DNA from: an uncultured Porphyromonadaceae bacterium
Lineage (GTDB): Bacteria; Bacteroidota; Bacteroidia; Bacteroidales; Muribaculaceae
DNA: 32,086 nt
Reading direction: 5' to 3'
Assembly: GCA_947176585.1 (NCBI GenBank)
Contig: CAMWRI010000009.1
Coordinates: forward strand, 1 to 32,086
Shown here: piece after piece, positions 8,983 through 17,919 of the stretch
How positions within the stretch are numbered: the stretch's first letter is position 1
Layout: every line of letters starts with the position of its first letter
Translations under genes and position numbers: made by a program
Notes under the pieces: model-generated
Told to the model about the DNA's origin: nothing
What the model saw: only the letters and a program-made list of their open reading frames with translations
The model's database searches: none

Positions 8983-9669
8983 TTATTCGTCATCTTCATC
9001 CCCGTACCATCCGTAAGGCGGCATTTTTTCTATGTAGGTTTCTTGCAGATGCTGTAGCTCTTCCGGCGGCAGAGGAGTGTATTTAACTATTTGAAAGTCA
9101 CGCTCTCCACTCCCGGATTCGATATGCACAAACCATAATTCGTGTTCATTGGCCTTTACCAGTTGATAATGATCCAACACGTACAAATGCACAGTACCGG
9201 TGTGGCTATCATATTTGTAACCGCTGTTATCTGTAATACGATAGTCCTTCCCTCTATCTACATCCGTGCAATCCATAAAGATCGCCCCTTGGCCATTTTC
9301 CCCGAAGTAGAGTGGTTCCGATGCACCGGGGATCCAGCCGGTTATACCTTTGTCGGTTACAAACATCTTACGCGCCCTGTGACTTGGGGTAGTTCCTAAT
9401 TTATAGTAGTCATAGCACATAGCCGGCTTCCATCCGCGGCCCACAATGGCGGCAAGCAACTGTTCTTCCGAAGGATAGTATTGCCCAAGGCTGTCCTCTA
9501 TAAACATCGCGCCCTCAGCATCCGTCCACACCTTGATAGGAAAGCGCTTGTCATATGCTCGCTGGTCCTGCGCATGCGCATTCTCCAATTTCACAGTTCT
9601 ATGCGCGGCGCACCCGTAGGCAAGCGATACTGAGCACAAAAATAGCGTTATTGCTATTCTATTCATCAA
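8983..9669 (-). CDS. Hypothetical putative lipoprotein
   Basis: Signal-peptide-like N-terminus MMNRIAITLFLCSVSLAYGC|AAH with an imperfect lipobox; no recognised domain; visibly lower GC than its neighbours. Confidence 0.65.
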   Translation of the reverse strand: MMNRIAITLFLCSVSLAYGCAAHRTVKLENAHAQDQRAYDKRFPIKVWTDAEGAMFIEDSLGQYYPSEEQLLAAIVGRGWKPAMCYDYYKLGTTPSHRARKMFVTDKGITGWIPGASEPLYFGENGQGAIFMDCTDVDRGKDYRITDNSGYKYDSHTGTVHLYVLDHYQLVKANEHELWFVHIESGSGERDFQIVKYTPLPPEELQHLQETYIEKMPPYGWYGDEDDE

Positions 9670-9798
9670 TTCCTGGTGTTTTTGTAAAATAAGTCGCTTG
9701 CAAATTGTAGCTGTAATTATACCTTACCACTTTCCTATCAGCATATCATATTACTTCTCTGCGCTTCTGCTCGAGTGCGTCTTCGCTACTGCGTAGCG

Positions 9799-12705
9799 CT
9801 ATTTGCGGGGCTGTATATTGAGCTTGTATTGCACGGAGAGCATGAAGTAGCGGGGGAGGGCGTTGGTGTAGGCCACGGTGCGGCCGGCGGCGGTGACAGC
9901 GTAGGTGACGTTGGAGAGGCGGTGGAGCAGGTCAAAGCCGTCGGCGATGAACACCCAGTGGCGGGAACGCGGCGGGGTATAGGTGAGGCGCAGGTTCCAC
10001 ACGGGGTCGGTGGTGTCGAGCTGCGGCGAACCGTAGCCTCGGCGGGCGTAGCACACGAAGTCGGTGGAGGCGCCGAAGCCGGCAGGCAGTATGAACACGC
10101 CGGAGATGCCGTAGTTGTAGTGATGGGCGTTGAGGTCGTTGAAGCCGGGCTGCCCGGAGGTGGTGTGGCGGAATGTGTAGTCGCCTCGCAGCTTGAGCAT
10201 CTGGCCGCCTATCTGCCAGATAAGGCGCAGCTTCTGGGAAATCTCGCTGTTGTTCACGCGCGTGGGCTCAGGCTCCTCAAGGCCCACGCCTATCATGTCG
10301 TTGAGGCGCGTGACGGATGCATCGGTAGTGCTCGTGAGCGACCACTGCTTACGTTTGCCGAACTGCCAGGCAAGCTCGTTGGTGACGGCAGCCGAACGGT
10401 TGCCGTCCACGTTGTACATGCGGTTGCGGCGCACGCCAGTGGCCGTGTCGTAGCTGAAGCCGCGGGTGAGTGCGTTGGACGTGTGGGAATAGCTGAGGTA
10501 GAACTCGTTGTTGAGTTTCTCGGTGAACGGCTTGAACTCCCAGCGCAACAGATGCACGAAGCGGTTCTCGGCCTTGAGCGACGGGTTGCCCAGGTAGATG
10601 TTCATGGGGTCGGTGTCGTCCACGGCGTCCACCATATCCACGAGTTCGGGCAGGCGCGGGGTGCATCGGAAGCTGTAGCGCAGCGAGTGGGCGTAGCGGT
10701 AGGCCTCGCCTTCCTTTTTCTTGAAATCATACTCCACCATCGCCGAGTATATACTGTTGATATTCATCGTGAAATAGCGAGGGGAGATGCGGGATGTCTC
10801 GCCGTCGCGCACGTATGTGAAATAGCGGTGGTCCAGGGTGAACTGCGGCCTTATATACACGTTCAGATAGCCTTTGTTCTTGTATTCGTGGGAGATGTAG
10901 GCATATGGCATCACGGCGTGGCTGTGCTGCACGGTGTGGGAGGTGTAGCTGTTGGCGGGGTCGAAAGTCTCGGCATAGCCGGCGGGGAGCACGCCGTATA
11001 TGCCCATGTCGTTCAAGCGATCGAGGGCGTAGGAATACGAGTCCCTCACGCGGTCGATGAAAGTATAGGCATACTGCACGCCCACATGCTGCTCCCACAG
11101 CGTGGCGCTGTAGTTGGGCTGCCAGGTGAAAAGGAACCTGTGATTGGGCGTGCGGTCGTTGAAGCGGCGGCGCCGCTCGGCGGTCTGCGCAGCCGTGGCT
11201 CCGTAGTCCACGGAGTAGTCGTTCCAGAGCTCCTCGCGGGTGGAGTTGTACGACACCTGCAGTTGCATTCCCACGTTGTCGGCATTGCCCGGCAACTTAA
11301 ATCCCACGTAGGGGAAAAAGTCGGCGCTCCACTCTCGGCGGCGCGTATCGGCCAGCGTCTTCACGCGATTGATCACCTTCGATTCCAGTTCCGAGCTGCT
11401 TCCCGAGAAAAGTCCGTCGAGAATCTCGGGCGTAATCTGCCCGGGATCGTCGTTGAAGCTGCCCGAGAGCGCCGATCCGGCATTCTTCGTATCGGTGTAG
11501 GAGCCCCGCAGTCCGGTCATATAGGTCATGCGCTGTCGCTTCATCCACAGGTGGAGGAGCGCGGAGGCACTCAACTCGCGGTCGCGGTTGTCGTTGTAGG
11601 CCTGCTCATAGGTGTCGCCGCCCGGCAGGAAATTGATGAGCGACGAGGTGCGCCGCGTGTCGTTTACGGTGCGCTCCAGCGTGACGTTTCCGAACGCCTC
11701 CTTTGTTTCCTCGGCATTTTCATAGTTATAGTCGAGGCCCAGGCTCATCACGCGGCGCGTGCCGTCCGGCAGCAATTCCGGGGTCCAGGTATCTTCCTTG
11801 CCCGGCTTGCGGTTGTCGTTGAGATTATTCACGTTGGCCACAAGCGACATCCTCGACGTGGAGCTGAAGCGGCTCAGGAAGAGGCGTCCCAGATAGCGGT
11901 CGCTCGTGCCGTAGCCACCTTGCGCGTTGAGAATCCAGCCCACGCTGTACTCCTTCTTGAGCTGCACGTCCATCGTGAGCACCTTGGGCGCCGACTCGTC
12001 GCCCTTGCGCTTGGCCTCGGTGGTCTGACCCTCATACACCTTGATATTATTAACCGTATATGCGCCGATATTCTCCAGCATCACGTTCTTGTTGCCGTCG
12101 AAAAACTCCTTGCCGTTGAGCAGCAGCGATTCCACAAACTGACCGTTGACCTTGATCTGGCCGTCGCTCGTGAGTTCAGCGCCGGGCAGCTGCGCGATGA
12201 GCGCGTCGAGCATCGAGCCCTCGGCCAATTCAAATGCGTCGGCATTGTAGACCACCGTGTCGCCCTTGTTGTAGAACTTGATTTTGGAGGTGACCACCGT
12301 CACCTCGTTGAGCTGGCGCGGCGCCCGCTCCATGAATATCGTGGGAATATCGCGATATTGCTCGCGGCGGCCGGGCTTGTCGAGATGAAAGCTCACCGTC
12401 TGGTCCTTATAGCCGTCGCACACCACGTCAAACACATACACCGAATCCACCCTGGGCACCGTGAGCCAGAACATCGACAGCGAGTCGTATTCGTTGTTGC
12501 TTATCCATCGCACGCCCTTATTGGCATCCACCGACACCTGGAGATTGCCCTGCGCATCGTAGAGCATCACCTTAGCCTGGCGCAAGTCGCGCTTGAAAGC
12601 GGCATCTTTCACTCGGCCGTAAAGGCTTATGCTGTCGACTTCGGCCGCGCGGACTGCGAGGGCGGCGAGAATCATCAAAAGGGCGGCAAAAAACTTTCTG
12701 TCCAT
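9799..12705 (-). CDS. Outer-membrane beta-barrel / TonB-dependent receptor-like protein with N-terminal carboxypeptidase-regulatory-like domain
   Basis: Signal peptide; SISLYGRVKDAAFKRDLRQAKVMLYDAQGN (CarboxypepD_reg-like); plug-like LNEVTVVTSKIKFYNKGDTVVYNADAFELAEGSMLDALIAQLPGAEL; long beta-barrel with alternating aromatic strands. Confidence 0.88.
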   Translation of the reverse strand: MDRKFFAALLMILAALAVRAAEVDSISLYGRVKDAAFKRDLRQAKVMLYDAQGNLQVSVDANKGVRWISNNEYDSLSMFWLTVPRVDSVYVFDVVCDGYKDQTVSFHLDKPGRREQYRDIPTIFMERAPRQLNEVTVVTSKIKFYNKGDTVVYNADAFELAEGSMLDALIAQLPGAELTSDGQIKVNGQFVESLLLNGKEFFDGNKNVMLENIGAYTVNNIKVYEGQTTEAKRKGDESAPKVLTMDVQLKKEYSVGWILNAQGGYGTSDRYLGRLFLSRFSSTSRMSLVANVNNLNDNRKPGKEDTWTPELLPDGTRRVMSLGLDYNYENAEETKEAFGNVTLERTVNDTRRTSSLINFLPGGDTYEQAYNDNRDRELSASALLHLWMKRQRMTYMTGLRGSYTDTKNAGSALSGSFNDDPGQITPEILDGLFSGSSSELESKVINRVKTLADTRRREWSADFFPYVGFKLPGNADNVGMQLQVSYNSTREELWNDYSVDYGATAAQTAERRRRFNDRTPNHRFLFTWQPNYSATLWEQHVGVQYAYTFIDRVRDSYSYALDRLNDMGIYGVLPAGYAETFDPANSYTSHTVQHSHAVMPYAYISHEYKNKGYLNVYIRPQFTLDHRYFTYVRDGETSRISPRYFTMNINSIYSAMVEYDFKKKEGEAYRYAHSLRYSFRCTPRLPELVDMVDAVDDTDPMNIYLGNPSLKAENRFVHLLRWEFKPFTEKLNNEFYLSYSHTSNALTRGFSYDTATGVRRNRMYNVDGNRSAAVTNELAWQFGKRKQWSLTSTTDASVTRLNDMIGVGLEEPEPTRVNNSEISQKLRLIWQIGGQMLKLRGDYTFRHTTSGQPGFNDLNAHHYNYGISGVFILPAGFGASTDFVCYARRGYGSPQLDTTDPVWNLRLTYTPPRSRHWVFIADGFDLLHRLSNVTYAVTAAGRTVAYTNALPRYFMLSVQYKLNIQPRK

Positions 12706-12727
12706 AGCAACGCATTTATCAATGCTG

Positions 12728-12735
12728 CAAAGGTA
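12728..12735 (-). promoter_or_regulatory. Putative -7 element upstream of the outer-membrane beta-barrel gene
   Basis: Plus-strand CAAAGGTA = TACCTTTG on the minus strand (TAnnTTTG), 23 nt upstream of the ATG. Confidence 0.45.
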
Positions 12736-12891
12736 GTGATTTTTTGGAGATTAATCGAGTTTTTTCCGGATATATCCCGATTATTCTTGATTAATCCGGA
12801 TTAACCGCAAGCCACATTTGCAAATGTAAATTTCTTTTATTTTTTCGGATATTTTTTTATTTGGCAATGTAAATTATTGCATTTTTTTCGC

Positions 12892-12899
12892 TAACTTTG
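12892..12899 (+). promoter_or_regulatory. Putative -7 element of the dcw cluster promoter
   Basis: TAACTTTG (TAnnTTTG), 42 nt upstream of the rsmH ATG at 12942, preceded by a strongly AT-rich tract; -33 box not clear. Confidence 0.55.
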
Positions 12900-12941
12900 T
12901 GGCTGAGGTCGGCCACCGAAGCGTCGATTTTGCAATCAACT

Positions 12942-13880
12942 ATGAATCAGGAAGTTTATCACATACCCGCTCTATTGCCGCAGACTATCGGTGCGCTCGA
13001 CATCCGCCCCGACGGCATCTACGTGGATGCCACCTACGGCGGCGGAGGCCACTCCGCTGCCATCCTCGATGCCCTGGGGCCGAAGGGACACCTCTACGGC
13101 TTCGACCAGGACGAGGATGCCGTGCGCCGCGCTCCGGCCAAGGACGACCCGCGCTTCACGATGGTCTACAGCAACTTCCGCTACCTCAGCAACTTCATGG
13201 ACTACTACGGAGTGCCGGAGGTAGACGGCGTGCTGGCCGACCTGGGCGTGAGCTTCCACCACTTCGACGACCCCACCCGCGGATTCTCCTTCCGATGGGA
13301 CGGCGCTCTGGACATGCGCATGAACCGTCGCGGCGGACGCTCGGCTGCCGAACTGCTGGCCACTGCATCGCCCGAAGAGCTCACCCGCCTGCTGCGCCTC
13401 TACGGCGAGCTGCGGCAGGCTCCGCGCCTGGCACGCGCCATCACCGAGGCACGCGCCCGCGGTGCCGTCGACACCGTGGAGGCCCTGCGTGCCGTGGCCG
13501 AGCCTCTGCTCAATCCGCGCCAGCAGAAGAAAGAGATGGCCCAGCTGTTCCAGGCTCTGCGCATAGAGGTGAACGACGAGCTCGGCGCCCTGCGCGCGCT
13601 GCTCAACCAGGCCCTGCAGGTGCTCCGCCCCGGCGGGCGCCTGGCCATCATCACCTACCACTCGCTCGAAGACCGCCTGGTGAAGAACTTCATGCGCACC
13701 GGCAACCTCGACGGCACCGAAAACAAAGACTTCTTCGGCCGCACGCTCGCACCTATGCGCCTGCTCAACTCCAAGCCCATCGTGCCAGACGAGGCCGAGG
13801 TGGAGGCCAATCCCCGCAGCCGCAGCGCCAAACTGCGCGTGGCCGTGAAACTCGAACCTCAAAACACTCAGCAGCCATGA
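12942..13880 (+). CDS. rsmH: 16S rRNA (cytosine(1402)-N(4))-methyltransferase RsmH (MraW)
   Basis: YVDATYGGGGHSAAIL, LADLGVSFHHFDDPTRGFSFRWDGALDMRMN, ALRIEVNDELGAL, LAIITYHSLEDRLVKNF. Start taken at MNQEVYHIPAL. Confidence 0.96.
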   Translation: MNQEVYHIPALLPQTIGALDIRPDGIYVDATYGGGGHSAAILDALGPKGHLYGFDQDEDAVRRAPAKDDPRFTMVYSNFRYLSNFMDYYGVPEVDGVLADLGVSFHHFDDPTRGFSFRWDGALDMRMNRRGGRSAAELLATASPEELTRLLRLYGELRQAPRLARAITEARARGAVDTVEALRAVAEPLLNPRQQKKEMAQLFQALRIEVNDELGALRALLNQALQVLRPGGRLAIITYHSLEDRLVKNFMRTGNLDGTENKDFFGRTLAPMRLLNSKPIVPDEAEVEANPRSRSAKLRVAVKLEPQNTQQP

Positions 13881-14233
13881 AATTGCCACGCATCCCGCGC
13901 CCCTCGCGCCGCCACATGAGCGTGGCGTTCGACAATCTGCTGCACGGCAGCTTTCTCACGAGCCGCATATTCAAGCGCTACTTCTTCGGCGTGCTCCTGA
14001 TCGTGGGGCTAATCCTCATCAATATCTCGGTGCGCTACGACTGCGTGACCGGCATGGAGACCATAGCCTCGCTGCGCACACGCCTGCAGGTGGTGCGCAC
14101 GGAGCTGCAGCAGGAGCGCTCCACCTACATGAGTTCTACGCGCGAGAGCACAATGCAGCAGCGCGTCGACTCCCTGGGCCTCGGCCTGGGCATACAGCAA
14201 CGTCCACCCTTTAAACTCCCCGAAGGGAAATGA
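13877..14233 (+). CDS. ftsL: FtsL-like small bitopic cell division protein
   Basis: 118 aa starting MKLPRIPRPSRR; one TM (FFGVLLIVGLILINISV) followed by a coiled-coil-like segment; located between rsmH and ftsI; ATGA overlaps at both ends. Confidence 0.82.
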   Translation: MKLPRIPRPSRRHMSVAFDNLLHGSFLTSRIFKRYFFGVLLIVGLILINISVRYDCVTGMETIASLRTRLQVVRTELQQERSTYMSSTRESTMQQRVDSLGLGLGIQQRPPFKLPEGK

Positions 14234-16446
14234 GCACAGAACACGCAGGAAACAGCAATAACGGCGCCGCACAGGCACCCCGGAGCAAGGACTCGGGACG
14301 CCGCGGCCGCATCATCCTCAACATGGGTATCGTCACGGCTATCGTGCTGGTGATGGTGGCCCTGATCGTGTTCATGCTCGTCAACACCACCGTGGTCAAC
14401 GCCGATGCCTGGAACGCCAAGGGACGCCGCCAGCTCGACACCATCACCCCCATCGCCCCGCTGCGCGGCGACATTCTGGCGTGCGACGGCTCTATCCTGG
14501 CCACGAATCTGAACTACTACGACGTGAGCATCGACTTCAAGCCCAAGCACTTCTGGATCCGCCAGTACGTAGCAGCCCTCGACTCGCTGGCCGACACCCT
14601 GGCCGTGCATTTCCCGGAGCGCACGCGCGCCGAGTGGCACGCCTACCTGTCGAAACCGCTCGAAAAGTCGCGCAAAGACCGCAGCGGCACATATCGCCTG
14701 GTGCGCAACGTGCCCTTCGAGGTGGCCCAGGCCTTCAAGCGCTTCCCATTCTTCCGCCGCACGCGCAACGCCAACCGCACGGGCCTCAAAATCGAGCCGG
14801 TGCTGCGCCGCATGTATCCCTACGGCGACATGGCCCGCCTGAGCATCGGACGCGTGGGCTACCTGCCGGGCCAGCCGGACCAGCACGGAATCTCGGGCCT
14901 GGAGCAGGCGCTGGACACGCTGCTCTTCGGCAAGCCCGGACGAGCCAAGCGCGTGCTGTTCACGAACCGTGTGGCCAAGTGGCCCATCGAGCAGCCCCGC
15001 CACGGCTACTCCGTGACCACCACCATCGACATCACAATGCAGGACATCCTCGAGAGCGAGCTGGGAGAGATGCTCGTGAAGAGCAACGCCGACTGGGGCA
15101 CCGCCATGATCATGGAAGTGGCCACCGGCGACATCAAGGCCATTTCCAACCTCGAGCGGGACTCGCTCCATCCGGGCCGCTACATCGAGGCCATGAACCG
15201 CGCCGTGCTGGCCTACGAGCCGGGTTCGGTGATGAAGGCCATATCCATGATTCCGGCGCTGGAAGACGGCTATGCCCACCCCGTGAGCAAGACTTTCCCC
15301 ATCGGCTACAGCTACGCCTACAAAGGCGGCAACCCCATCCACGACACCCATTCGCCCGGAACCCTGCCCGTGAGCCGCTTCCTCGAATACTCGTCGAACA
15401 TAGGCATGACGCGCCTTGTGGCCGCCCACTACGAGGACAATCCCAACGGATTCCGCGAGCGCCTGCGCGAGATAGGTTTCTTCGACCGATTCAACACCGG
15501 CATCGCCCGCGAGCGCCGGCCCTACTTCCCCACCGTGGAAAACAACAACCGCGGCCTGGTGGCCCTCTCGCGCATGACTTTCGGCTACAGCACCATGATA
15601 CCGCCGCTCTACACCTGCGCCATCTACAACGCCATAGCCAACGACGGCCGCTTCGTGCGTCCGCGTCTGGTCAAGGCACTGCGCGACCGCGACGGCCGCG
15701 ACAGCATCATACCCGTGAGCTACGTGCGCGACAGCATCCTCAGCCGCAGCAACGCGGCGCTGCTGCGCGAGATGCTCACCCAGGTGGTCTACGGCGAGGG
15801 TGGCACCGCCAAATTTCTGCGCGACAAGACGGTGCGCATCGCCGGCAAGACGGGCACAGCCAAGATAGTGAACGAGCTGCGCCCCGGACAGAAGCGCGAC
15901 AGCATCGTGGGACCCGACGGTCGCAAGCGTCCCGTGGCCCTGGGCTACAAGGAGGGACACTACCGCGTGGCCTTCTGCGGATTCTACCCCGCCGAGAAAC
16001 CCAAATACACTTGCATAGTGGTGATCAGCGACCCGCGGCCACCGCTGCACGGACCGGCCGTGACAGCAGGCGCGGTGCTGAAGAACACCGCCCTCAAGCT
16101 CTATGCCCGAGGCTATCTCGACAACTACTCCGACATCAAGGAGAACGCCCCCGCCGATCCCGGACGCCCCACCCTCTACGCCACATGCCGCGATGACCGC
16201 GCCGAGGGAATCCACGATTATATAGGAATGCCCCGTGCCAACGTGATACAGCGCCCGGCCGACACCCCCGCCGGCACAGTGCCGGATGTGCGTGGTCTGG
16301 GCGTGCGCGAGGCCGTGGTGCGCCTTGAGAAAGCCGGCTACAACGTGACATTCCACGGCACCGGCTACGTGGCGTCGCAGGAACCCGCTCCCGGCGCCAA
16401 GGCCCCCAAAGGATATAAAGTGACACTTCAACTCAATCAATTCTGA
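14230..16446 (+). CDS. ftsI: Division-specific peptidoglycan transpeptidase (class B PBP, FtsI/PBP3-like) with C-terminal PASTA domain
   Basis: N-terminal TM; EPGSVMKA (SxxK), SSN (EYSSNIGM), KTGTAK motif; C-terminal VPDVRGLGVREAVVRLEKAGYNVTF PASTA. Confidence 0.95.
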   Translation: MSTEHAGNSNNGAAQAPRSKDSGRRGRIILNMGIVTAIVLVMVALIVFMLVNTTVVNADAWNAKGRRQLDTITPIAPLRGDILACDGSILATNLNYYDVSIDFKPKHFWIRQYVAALDSLADTLAVHFPERTRAEWHAYLSKPLEKSRKDRSGTYRLVRNVPFEVAQAFKRFPFFRRTRNANRTGLKIEPVLRRMYPYGDMARLSIGRVGYLPGQPDQHGISGLEQALDTLLFGKPGRAKRVLFTNRVAKWPIEQPRHGYSVTTTIDITMQDILESELGEMLVKSNADWGTAMIMEVATGDIKAISNLERDSLHPGRYIEAMNRAVLAYEPGSVMKAISMIPALEDGYAHPVSKTFPIGYSYAYKGGNPIHDTHSPGTLPVSRFLEYSSNIGMTRLVAAHYEDNPNGFRERLREIGFFDRFNTGIARERRPYFPTVENNNRGLVALSRMTFGYSTMIPPLYTCAIYNAIANDGRFVRPRLVKALRDRDGRDSIIPVSYVRDSILSRSNAALLREMLTQVVYGEGGTAKFLRDKTVRIAGKTGTAKIVNELRPGQKRDSIVGPDGRKRPVALGYKEGHYRVAFCGFYPAEKPKYTCIVVISDPRPPLHGPAVTAGAVLKNTALKLYARGYLDNYSDIKENAPADPGRPTLYATCRDDRAEGIHDYIGMPRANVIQRPADTPAGTVPDVRGLGVREAVVRLEKAGYNVTFHGTGYVASQEPAPGAKAPKGYKVTLQLNQF

Positions 16447-17909
16447 TGAAAAAGCTCAGTGAATTGCTCCCCCATATAGGCCCGCACGAGGTGCGGGGCG
16501 ACGCATCGGTGCAGCTCGAAGCCATCACCGCCGACTCCCGCGCGGTGGCACCGGGCAGCCTTTTCGTGGCCATGCGCGGCACCGCAGTGGACGGCCACCG
16601 GTTCGTTCCCGCCGCCGTGGAGGCCGGAGCTGCGGCCATCGTTGTGGCCGCCGACGCAACCATCGACCCGGCCACGGAAGCCCGCGCCACTGTGGTGCGA
16701 GTGCCCGACACGGCAGAGGCCCTGGGCCTGCTCGCATCCGCATGGCACGGCCACCCCTCGCGCCACCTCACCCTCGTGGGTGTGACCGGCACCAACGGCA
16801 AGACCACCGTGGCCACCCTGCTCTACGACATGGCCCGCCTGCGCGGCGAGCGCGCCGGCCTGCTCAGCACCGTGGTGAACCGCATAGGCACCCGCGCCGT
16901 GGCCTCCACCCACACCACTCCCGACCCGCTGGAGCTCAACGCCCTGCTGGCGCAGATGGTGGACGAGGGATGCACATTCGCGGCCATGGAGGTGAGCAGT
17001 CATGCGTGCGCTCAGCGCCGCATAGCCGGCCTCGCATTTGCCGGAGGAGTGTTCACCAACCTCACCCGAGACCACCTCGACTACCACGGCACCTTCCAGG
17101 CCTATCTCGAGGCCAAGCGCATGTTCTTCGACGCTCTGCCTGCTGACGCATGGGCTCTCGTGAACGAAGACGACTCACACGCGCGCGTTCTTATTCAAAA
17201 TACACGCGCACGCGTGTACGGCTACGGTCTCCGCTCTGCCGCAGATTTCCGCGCCGCCGTGGTGGAGGAACGCATCGACGGCATGGAGCTGCGCATCGAC
17301 GGCCGCGAGCTCCACACACCATTTGCCGGCCGATTCAACGCATCCAATCTTCTGGCCGTCTACGGCGCCACGCGCCTGCTGGGCTGCGACAAAGACGAGA
17401 CGCTGCGGCTGCTGAGCGCCCTGCACCCGGTGGCCGGCCGTTTCCAGACGTTCCACGGCGGAGGCATCACGGCCATAGTGGACTATGCCCACACGCCCGA
17501 TGCGCTGGCCAACGTACTCGACACCATCCGCCAGGCCGCCGGGCAGGATGCCGAGGTGATCACCGTGTGTGGCTGCGGCGGCGACCGAGACCACGGTAAG
17601 CGCCCCATGATGGCCCGCGAGGCTGCCCTGCGCAGCTCGCGCCTGATCATCACCTCCGACAATCCCCGCAGCGAGGACCCTGCCGAAATCGCCGCACAGA
17701 TGCTGGCCGGCCTCGACGACGACGAGCGCATAGCCGCAACCGTGGAACTCGACCGCGCCCGCGCCATAGCCCTGGCTATCAGCGAGGCCGAGCCCGGAGC
17801 CGTGGTGCTGGTGGCGGGCAAAGGCCACGAAAACTACCAGATAATAGGCTCTGAACGCCGTCATTTCGACGACGCCGAGCAAGTGAAGGAAGCTCTCAGC
17901 CAAAGATAA
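16446..17909 (+). CDS. murE: UDP-N-acetylmuramoyl-L-alanyl-D-glutamate--2,6-diaminopimelate ligase
   Basis: GVTGTNGKTTVATLLY, TNLTRDHLDYHGTF, VDYAHTPDALANVL, and DNPR (SDNPRSEDP), the meso-DAP recognition motif. Confidence 0.96.
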   Translation: MKKLSELLPHIGPHEVRGDASVQLEAITADSRAVAPGSLFVAMRGTAVDGHRFVPAAVEAGAAAIVVAADATIDPATEARATVVRVPDTAEALGLLASAWHGHPSRHLTLVGVTGTNGKTTVATLLYDMARLRGERAGLLSTVVNRIGTRAVASTHTTPDPLELNALLAQMVDEGCTFAAMEVSSHACAQRRIAGLAFAGGVFTNLTRDHLDYHGTFQAYLEAKRMFFDALPADAWALVNEDDSHARVLIQNTRARVYGYGLRSAADFRAAVVEERIDGMELRIDGRELHTPFAGRFNASNLLAVYGATRLLGCDKDETLRLLSALHPVAGRFQTFHGGGITAIVDYAHTPDALANVLDTIRQAAGQDAEVITVCGCGGDRDHGKRPMMAREAALRSSRLIITSDNPRSEDPAEIAAQMLAGLDDDERIAATVELDRARAIALAISEAEPGAVVLVAGKGHENYQIIGSERRHFDDAEQVKEALSQR

Positions 17910-17919
17910 ACCACTCATC

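Noticed and set aside
9784-9798. CGCTAC-TGC-GTAGCG hairpin directly after the barrel-gene stop codon
   Set aside because: Only a 6-bp stem and no T-run follows on the minus strand; too weak to call as a terminator.
9775-12804. 1009-aa plus-strand ORF opposite the outer-membrane barrel gene
   Set aside because: The translation is His/Val/Gly-rich without domain motifs, and the opposite strand encodes a clear barrel protein; antisense open frames are expected from the GC-rich codon bias.
14125-16440. 771-aa minus-strand ORF opposite ftsI
   Set aside because: Shadow ORF; ftsI on the plus strand has all transpeptidase motifs.
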